This document shows, piece by piece, positions 6,327-9,737 of a stretch of 9,737 bases of DNA. Position numbers and translations under genes: made by a program. Position 1 is the stretch's first letter. Every line of letters begins with the position of its first letter. This stretch comes from Pseudomonadota bacterium. GTDB lineage: Bacteria > Pseudomonadota > Alphaproteobacteria > Rhizobiales > Beijerinckiaceae. Location: NCBI GenBank assembly GCA_023422485.1, contig JAGTAM010000688.1, positions 1 to 9,737 of the forward strand, written 5' to 3'. The notes below the pieces were generated by a model that was given only the letters and a program-made list of their open reading frames with translations, did not search any database and had not been told where the DNA came from.

Positions 6327-7589
6327 ATGACCGAGATGCGTTTCGAGACCAAGGCCCCCGCCGGCCTGCCCGAGAACAAGGCGGCGACGTTCGGCACGGA
6401 AGCCGTGCTCGATGAATTCGCCCGCGCCTTCGAGGCCTTCAAGGAGGCCAACGACGCGCGGCTCTCCGAGATCGAGACCCGGTTCGCTGCGGATGTGGTG
6501 ACGGAGGAGAAGCTCGCCCGCATCGACGCCGCCCTCGATCAGGCAAAGAACCGGCTCGACCGGATCAGCCTCGATCGCGCCCGGCCGCCGCTCGGCGGGG
6601 ACACCCTGCGCGATGCCTCCGCCACCGAGCACAAGGCCGCCTTCGACCTTTACGTCCGCGCCGGCGAGAGCGCCGGGCTGAAGCGGCTGGAGGAGAAGGC
6701 ACTCTCCGCCGGCTCCGGGCCGGATGGCGGCTATCTCGTACCGCCGACGATCGAGCGCGAGGTCTTGCGCCGGCTGGCCGAGATCTCGCCGATCCGCGCC
6801 ATCGCCACGGTTCGCACCGTCTCCGGCGGCCAGTACAAGCGAGCGGTCTCGGTCAACGGTCCCGCCGCGGGCTGGGTCGCCGAGACGGCGCCCCGGCCTC
6901 AGACGGACGCGCCGAACCTGTCCGAACTGAGCTTTCCGGCGATGGAGCTCTACGCCATGCCGGCGGCGACGCAGACGCTGCTCGACGACGCCGTGCTCGA
7001 CATCGATGCGTGGCTCGCGGAGGAAGTCGAGACGGCGTTTGCCGAGCAGGAGAGCGTCGCGTTCGTCACGGGCGACGGCGTCGGCCGGCCGAAAGGCTTC
7101 CTCAGATCCGACACGGTGGCCAACGCAGGTTGGGAGCCGGGCAAGCTCGGCTTCGTTGCGACGGGGACGGCCGGCGCCTTCCCCGCAAGCGAACCGAGCG
7201 ACGTGTTGTTCGACCTGATCTACGCTTTGCGCTCCGGCTACCGCCAGGGCGCGAGCTTCGTGATGAACCGGCGGGTGCAGAGCGCGATCCGCAAGTTCAA
7301 GGACGCCGACGGCAATTATCTCTGGCAACCGCCGCTGGCCGCCGACCGCGCCGCGACCCTGATGGGCTTCCCCCTCGTCGAAGCCGAGGCGATGCCCGAC
7401 CTCGGCGTCGGGAGCCACTCCATCGCCTTCGGCGACTTCAAGCGCGGCTACCTCGTCGTGGATCGCGTGGGCCTGCGGACCCTGCGCGATCCGTATTCCG
7501 CCAAGCCCTACGTGCTCTTCTACACCACCAAGCGCGTCGGCGGCGGCGTGCAGGACTTCGCCGCGATCAAGCTGCTCCGGTTCGCCTGA
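6327..7589 (+). CDS. HK97-fold major capsid protein
   Basis: This 420-residue protein is the shell subunit of the head. Residues 26-85 are charged and heptad-like (from VLDEFARAFEAFKEAND on to ALDQAKNRLDRI). They form the predicted coiled-coil delta domain, which acts as scaffold and is cut off by the prohead protease, probably at about residues 90-105. The mature fold starts near GSGPDGGYLVPPTIEREVLRR and shows family stretches such as AAGWVAETAPRPQTDAPNL, YAMPAATQTLLDDAVLDIDAW, GVGRPKGFL, SFVMNRRV and FGDFKRGYLVVDRVGLRTLRD. ATG 6327 has GAGG at 6318-6321. An in-frame ATG at 6282 would overlap the protease gene and adds non-homologous residues. This corresponds to RcGTA orfg5. The stop lies only 11 nt from the stop of a convergent serine protease gene. 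Confidence 0.97.
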   Translation: MTEMRFETKAPAGLPENKAATFGTEAVLDEFARAFEAFKEANDARLSEIETRFAADVVTEEKLARIDAALDQAKNRLDRISLDRARPPLGGDTLRDASATEHKAAFDLYVRAGESAGLKRLEEKALSAGSGPDGGYLVPPTIEREVLRRLAEISPIRAIATVRTVSGGQYKRAVSVNGPAAGWVAETAPRPQTDAPNLSELSFPAMELYAMPAATQTLLDDAVLDIDAWLAEEVETAFAEQESVAFVTGDGVGRPKGFLRSDTVANAGWEPGKLGFVATGTAGAFPASEPSDVLFDLIYALRSGYRQGASFVMNRRVQSAIRKFKDADGNYLWQPPLAADRAATLMGFPLVEAEAMPDLGVGSHSIAFGDFKRGYLVVDRVGLRTLRDPYSAKPYVLFYTTKRVGGGVQDFAAIKLLRFA

Positions 7590-7600
7590 GCGGCGCGCCC

Positions 7601-8449
7601 TCAGTAAGCTCGCCGCCGGCCGGGCCGGGCCATCCACTCGGTGCGCCCGGCCTGTGCGGCTGCCATGTCCGGGGCCATCGCCTCCATCTCGGCGGCGCGC
7701 GAGGAGATCCAGCTCGCGTGCTCGCCGGTGGGCGTCACGGCGGTGAAGCCGCCGCAGGCGGTGCGGGCGCGCCGGTCCTGGCGCATGGCGCCGCTCGACC
7801 AGCTCACCACGCCGACCATCTGGCCGCCGCGCAGGATCGGGCCGCCGGAATCGCCCAGGCATGCGCCCGCGCCGGCGGTTTCGGCCATGCGCCGCGCATC
7901 GGTGACGACCGTGACGCGGTTGGCGACCTGCAGCGAGCCGATCGAGACGAGATGCGCGGTGCGTAGCGTCCGCGCGGTGTTGCGGCGGTTCTCGGCGAGC
8001 ACGCCGAAGCCGGCGATGTCCACGTTGTCGCCGGTGGTGATCGAGCCGCCGCGGGGATCGAGCGGGCGGAAGCCGGGTCCGGCCGGCTGTTCCAGCTTGA
8101 TCAGGGCGAGGTCGATGCCCGGCTGCTCCTCCGGCGTCGTGCCGGGGACGAATTCGGGATGCATCGAGACCGCGACGGCACGCAGGCGACGCTGGCGGAA
8201 ATTCGGATCGACCACGACCACGTTGTAGCCGGCCTTGTGCATCACGCAGTGGGCCGCGGTGAGCACGATGTCCTGCGCGATCAGGGTGCCGGAGCAGATC
8301 TCGCCCTGCGTGCTCTCGATGCGCACCACCGAAGCGCGCAGGCCCCCGGGATCGCGCGACGTGCGGCCCTCGACCACGGCCTGGGCCGAGAGCGGGACAA
8401 GTCCCAGCAGGGCACCGAACAGGCACGCGCGAAGGGGGCTCGCAACCAT
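7601..8449 (-). CDS. Secreted trypsin-like (S1) serine protease, first of a pair
   Basis: This 282-residue protein has a signal peptide (MVASPLRACLFGALLG, ending LSAQA at about residue 24) and a chymotrypsin-fold domain. The triad is visible as His67 in LTAAHC, Asp113 in GIDLALIKL and Ser201 in ACLGDSGGP. Cysteines 52/68 and 197 with the later ACGG cysteine fit the two common disulfides. The predicted mature N-terminus VVEGR resembles the IVGG of activated trypsins, so signal cleavage may itself activate the enzyme. The residue six before Ser201 is glycine, not the aspartate of true trypsins, so Lys/Arg specificity is not expected. About 25 residues after the fold form an alanine/methionine/arginine-rich tail. 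GGAG lies 9 nt before the ATG. It is convergent with the capsid gene and downstream of a second S1 protease. Its substrate is unknown; export argues against a role in capsid maturation. Confidence 0.94.
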   Translation of the reverse strand: MVASPLRACLFGALLGLVPLSAQAVVEGRTSRDPGGLRASVVRIESTQGEICSGTLIAQDIVLTAAHCVMHKAGYNVVVVDPNFRQRRLRAVAVSMHPEFVPGTTPEEQPGIDLALIKLEQPAGPGFRPLDPRGGSITTGDNVDIAGFGVLAENRRNTARTLRTAHLVSIGSLQVANRVTVVTDARRMAETAGAGACLGDSGGPILRGGQMVGVVSWSSGAMRQDRRARTACGGFTAVTPTGEHASWISSRAAEMEAMAPDMAAAQAGRTEWMARPGRRRAY

Positions 8450-8514
8450 TTTTTCGTTCTCCAGGGTCTGGGCGTGGTCCGCAGGATGCTGCGGCCGAAT
8501 CCCGGACCGGGTGA

Positions 8515-8543
8515 AGCGTATCCGAAGCCAATTCGGCGGCCAA
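8515..8543 (-). promoter_or_regulatory. Weak candidate promoter for the first protease gene
   Basis: In the 136-nt gap between the two protease genes, the minus strand reads TTGGCC (8543-8538), 17 bases, then TACGCT (8520-8515). The spacing is ideal but the -10 match is only fair. If real, the two proteases could be transcribed separately; otherwise the first is expressed by read-through from the second. Confidence 0.22.
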
Positions 8544-8585
8544 GCTCCGGTTCCGCGTTGGCGTCGGCGGCAGGATCACGATCGG

Positions 8586-9350
8586 TTAAGGACGTTCCCA
8601 GCGCGCGGAGGCTCCCCAGCCGGCCAGCATCCGGTCGATCCACGCCCGCTGCGGCCCGAGCAGGATGCCCTGGGTCAGACCGCCGCACGCGTCCTTCACC
8701 CAGGCGGCCACCGCCATCACCGCGGCACCTTCGAGGATCGGCCCGCCGGAATCTCCCTGGCAGCCGCCCGCCCCCTTGGCCTGCATCCAGACCAGGATGC
8801 GGCTCGGGCCGTAGGGTTCGATTACGGTCAGGGTGGCACCGCGATAGCGGCCGATCGAGCGCCGGTCCCCGCCCCGTGTGGCGCCGTAGCCGGCCAGCGT
8901 CAGGCTCTGGCCGACCCGCGGCATCGCCGCACTCAAATCCGCCGGCACGAAGCGGGCTGGCAGCGGCTCGCGGGTGCGCAGAAGCGCCAGATCGATGGAG
9001 CGGGTGCGGCCACGGATCGCGTCGCCGTCATAGCCCGGATGCAGGAGGCGGGCGGCGACCTCGGCCAGCACCGGGCGCCCCGTCTCGTCGCGATAATGGA
9101 CGCGGTTCTCGCCCGCCCCCGCCACGCAATGGCCGGCGGTGAGCACCGCGTCCGGTGCGACGACGATCCCTGAACACACCCCGCCGCCGGCGGTCAGCAC
9201 CATCACGGCCGAGGCCGCGCCCGGTACCTCCGCGCCCTCGTGACCGCCGACGATAGCCGTCACGGGCGTGGCCACGAGCACGAGCGCGAGTGCCGTCGCT
9301 CCGAGGGCAAGGCGCGCCGTGCGCGGAAGAGATGGGTTCGGCGCGCGCAT
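8586..9350 (-). CDS. Secreted trypsin-like (S1) serine protease, second of a pair
   Basis: This 254-residue protein has a signal peptide (positive start, hydrophobic core LALGATALALVLVA, cleavage motif VTA at about residue 32). It is followed immediately by IVGGHEG, the exact N-terminus of active trypsin-fold enzymes. The triad is His74 in LTAGHC, Asp120 in SIDLALLRT and Ser201 in GCQGDSGGP. Cysteines 59/75 and 197 with the later DACGG cysteine suit the standard disulfides. As in its neighbour, the primary-specificity position is glycine rather than aspartate. The ATG at 9350 lacks an evident ribosome binding site; an upstream in-frame ATG at 9386 would overlap the divergent connector gene. 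A weak minus-strand promoter (TCGACA 9419-9414, 17 bases, TATCGG 9396-9391) lies inside the 5' end of that divergent gene. The two proteases are diverged paralogues sharing only the core motifs. Confidence 0.94.
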   Translation of the reverse strand: MRAPNPSLPRTARLALGATALALVLVATPVTAIVGGHEGAEVPGAASAVMVLTAGGGVCSGIVVAPDAVLTAGHCVAGAGENRVHYRDETGRPVLAEVAARLLHPGYDGDAIRGRTRSIDLALLRTREPLPARFVPADLSAAMPRVGQSLTLAGYGATRGGDRRSIGRYRGATLTVIEPYGPSRILVWMQAKGAGGCQGDSGGPILEGAAVMAVAAWVKDACGGLTQGILLGPQRAWIDRMLAGWGASARWERP

Positions 9351-9360
9351 CAGTGACGAA

Positions 9361-9370
9361 AAAGCGCTTT
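9361..9370. repeat. Perfect 10-bp palindrome in the divergent spacer
   Basis: AAAGCGCTTT is a perfect palindrome in the 34-nt space between the divergent starts of the second protease gene and the connector gene. It ends one base before the AGGAG of the connector gene. A protein bound here could affect both genes, but palindromes of this length arise by chance several times in a window of this size. Confidence 0.25.
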
Positions 9371-9384
9371 CAGGAGAGGCTGGC

Positions 9385-9737
9385 ATGACCCCGATACGTG
9401 TCGAGGAGACCGGTGTCGAGCCGGTGAGCGTGGCCGAGATGCGTGGCCATCTCCGGCTCTCCTCCGATGAGACCGCTGAGGATGCCCTGATCGCCCGCCT
9501 GATCCCCGCGGCGCGGGCGGCGATCGAGGCGGCCGCCCGCCGGCTGCTGCGGCCCGCCCGCTTCCGGGTGATGTTGGCGGCTTGGCCCCGGCTCGGTCTG
9601 CTGCCGCTGCCGCTGAGCCCCCTCGTCACCGTGCTGAGCGCCGGGCGGCTCGATGCGGGCGGCACCCTCACCGAGATCGAGCCGGGACCGATCCGGATCG
9701 GCCCCGACCCGTGGGAGGCGCCCTGCCTGCTGTTCGG
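9385..9737 (+). CDS. GTA gp6/phiE125 gp8-like head-tail connector protein (3' end outside window)
   Basis: An open frame of 117 codons runs from ATG 9385 to the window edge without a stop. It begins MTPIRVEETGVEPVSVAEMR, then HLRLSSDETAEDALIARLIP and AARAAIEAAARRLL. This VSVAEMRxHLRLSSDxxxED...ARLIPAARAAIE pattern is the hallmark of the phiE125 gp8/head-tail connector family, whose members sit on the portal ring and receive the tail. In GTAs it follows the capsid gene as orfg6. AGGAG at 9372-9376, 8 nt before the ATG, supports the start. It would be adjacent to the capsid gene were it not for the 1.76 kb of opposite-strand protease genes, so it needs read-through from upstream or its own promoter. 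The family is usually a little under 200 residues, so roughly half to two thirds is visible. Confidence 0.87.
   Translation, partial: MTPIRVEETGVEPVSVAEMRGHLRLSSDETAEDALIARLIPAARAAIEAAARRLLRPARFRVMLAAWPRLGLLPLPLSPLVTVLSAGRLDAGGTLTEIEPGPIRIGPDPWEAPCLLF

Noticed and set aside
7590..7600. GGCGCGCC palindrome between the convergent capsid and protease stops as a terminator
   Set aside because: The palindrome has no loop and no T-run follows on either strand; an 8-base GC palindrome is common at this composition.
6267..8579. Very long open frame (770 codons) on the minus strand across the capsid gene and the first protease
   Set aside because: It is antisense to the capsid gene and out of frame with the protease, both of which have clear family motifs. 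The translation is arginine/glycine/histidine-rich, as expected for GC-rich shadow frames.
9351..9671. N-terminal extension of the second serine protease to position 9671
   Set aside because: The extra 107 residues are antisense to the connector gene and precede an obvious signal peptide, which must be at the N-terminus.
1..9737. CRISPR array, tRNA, rRNA, insertion sequence or integrase
   Set aside because: No regularly spaced repeats, no tRNA-like cloverleaf, and no transposase or integrase motifs were seen on either strand.

Overview
The window is about 70% GC by eye and carries genes of the oxygen-dependent cobalamin pathway next to a head-morphogenesis block of the HK97/gene transfer agent (GTA) type. 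This points to an aerobic alphaproteobacterium, probably in the Rhizobiales (a Methylobacterium/Methylorubrum-like organism). That placement is an inference from gene content and composition; there is no rRNA or other marker gene to confirm it.

Region 1 (1-2485, + strand) is the end of a cobalamin operon, cobG(partial)-cobH-cobI-cobJ. The junctions are tight: a 6-nt gap, then overlaps of 1 and 4 nt. This is the aerobic route, because CobG uses O2 to make precorrin-3B. CobI and CobJ add methyl groups at C20 and C17, and CobH moves a methyl group to give hydrogenobyrinate.

Region 2 (2486-2897) is a lower-GC intergenic stretch. It holds a 26-codon gene for a small hydrophobic protein on the minus strand (2571-2651), too short for ordinary gene calling but with a good ribosome binding site. 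It also holds a large imperfect hairpin that may end transcription from both sides, two overlapping mutually exclusive inverted repeats, and a probable promoter with a palindromic upstream element that would drive the phage-like genes.

Region 3 (2898-7589, + strand) is a head module in canonical GTA order: an orfg1-like small protein, terminase large subunit, portal, prohead protease and major capsid protein. No integrase, repressor, att site or tRNA is visible. The 47-nt gap between terminase and portal contains a 14/16 match to the ParB-binding site parS.

Region 4 (7601-9350, - strand) holds two secreted trypsin-fold (S1) serine proteases. They lie head to tail, opposite to the phage-like genes, and interrupt the module exactly between the capsid gene and the head-tail connector gene. 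Both have signal peptides whose predicted cleavage would expose an IVGG-type N-terminus directly.

Region 5 (9385-9737, + strand, runs off the end) resumes the head module with a phiE125 gp8/GTA gp6-like connector gene. The unusual points are the protease pair inside the head module, the parS-like site, and the small unannotated membrane peptide. No wholly new system can be demonstrated from this window alone.
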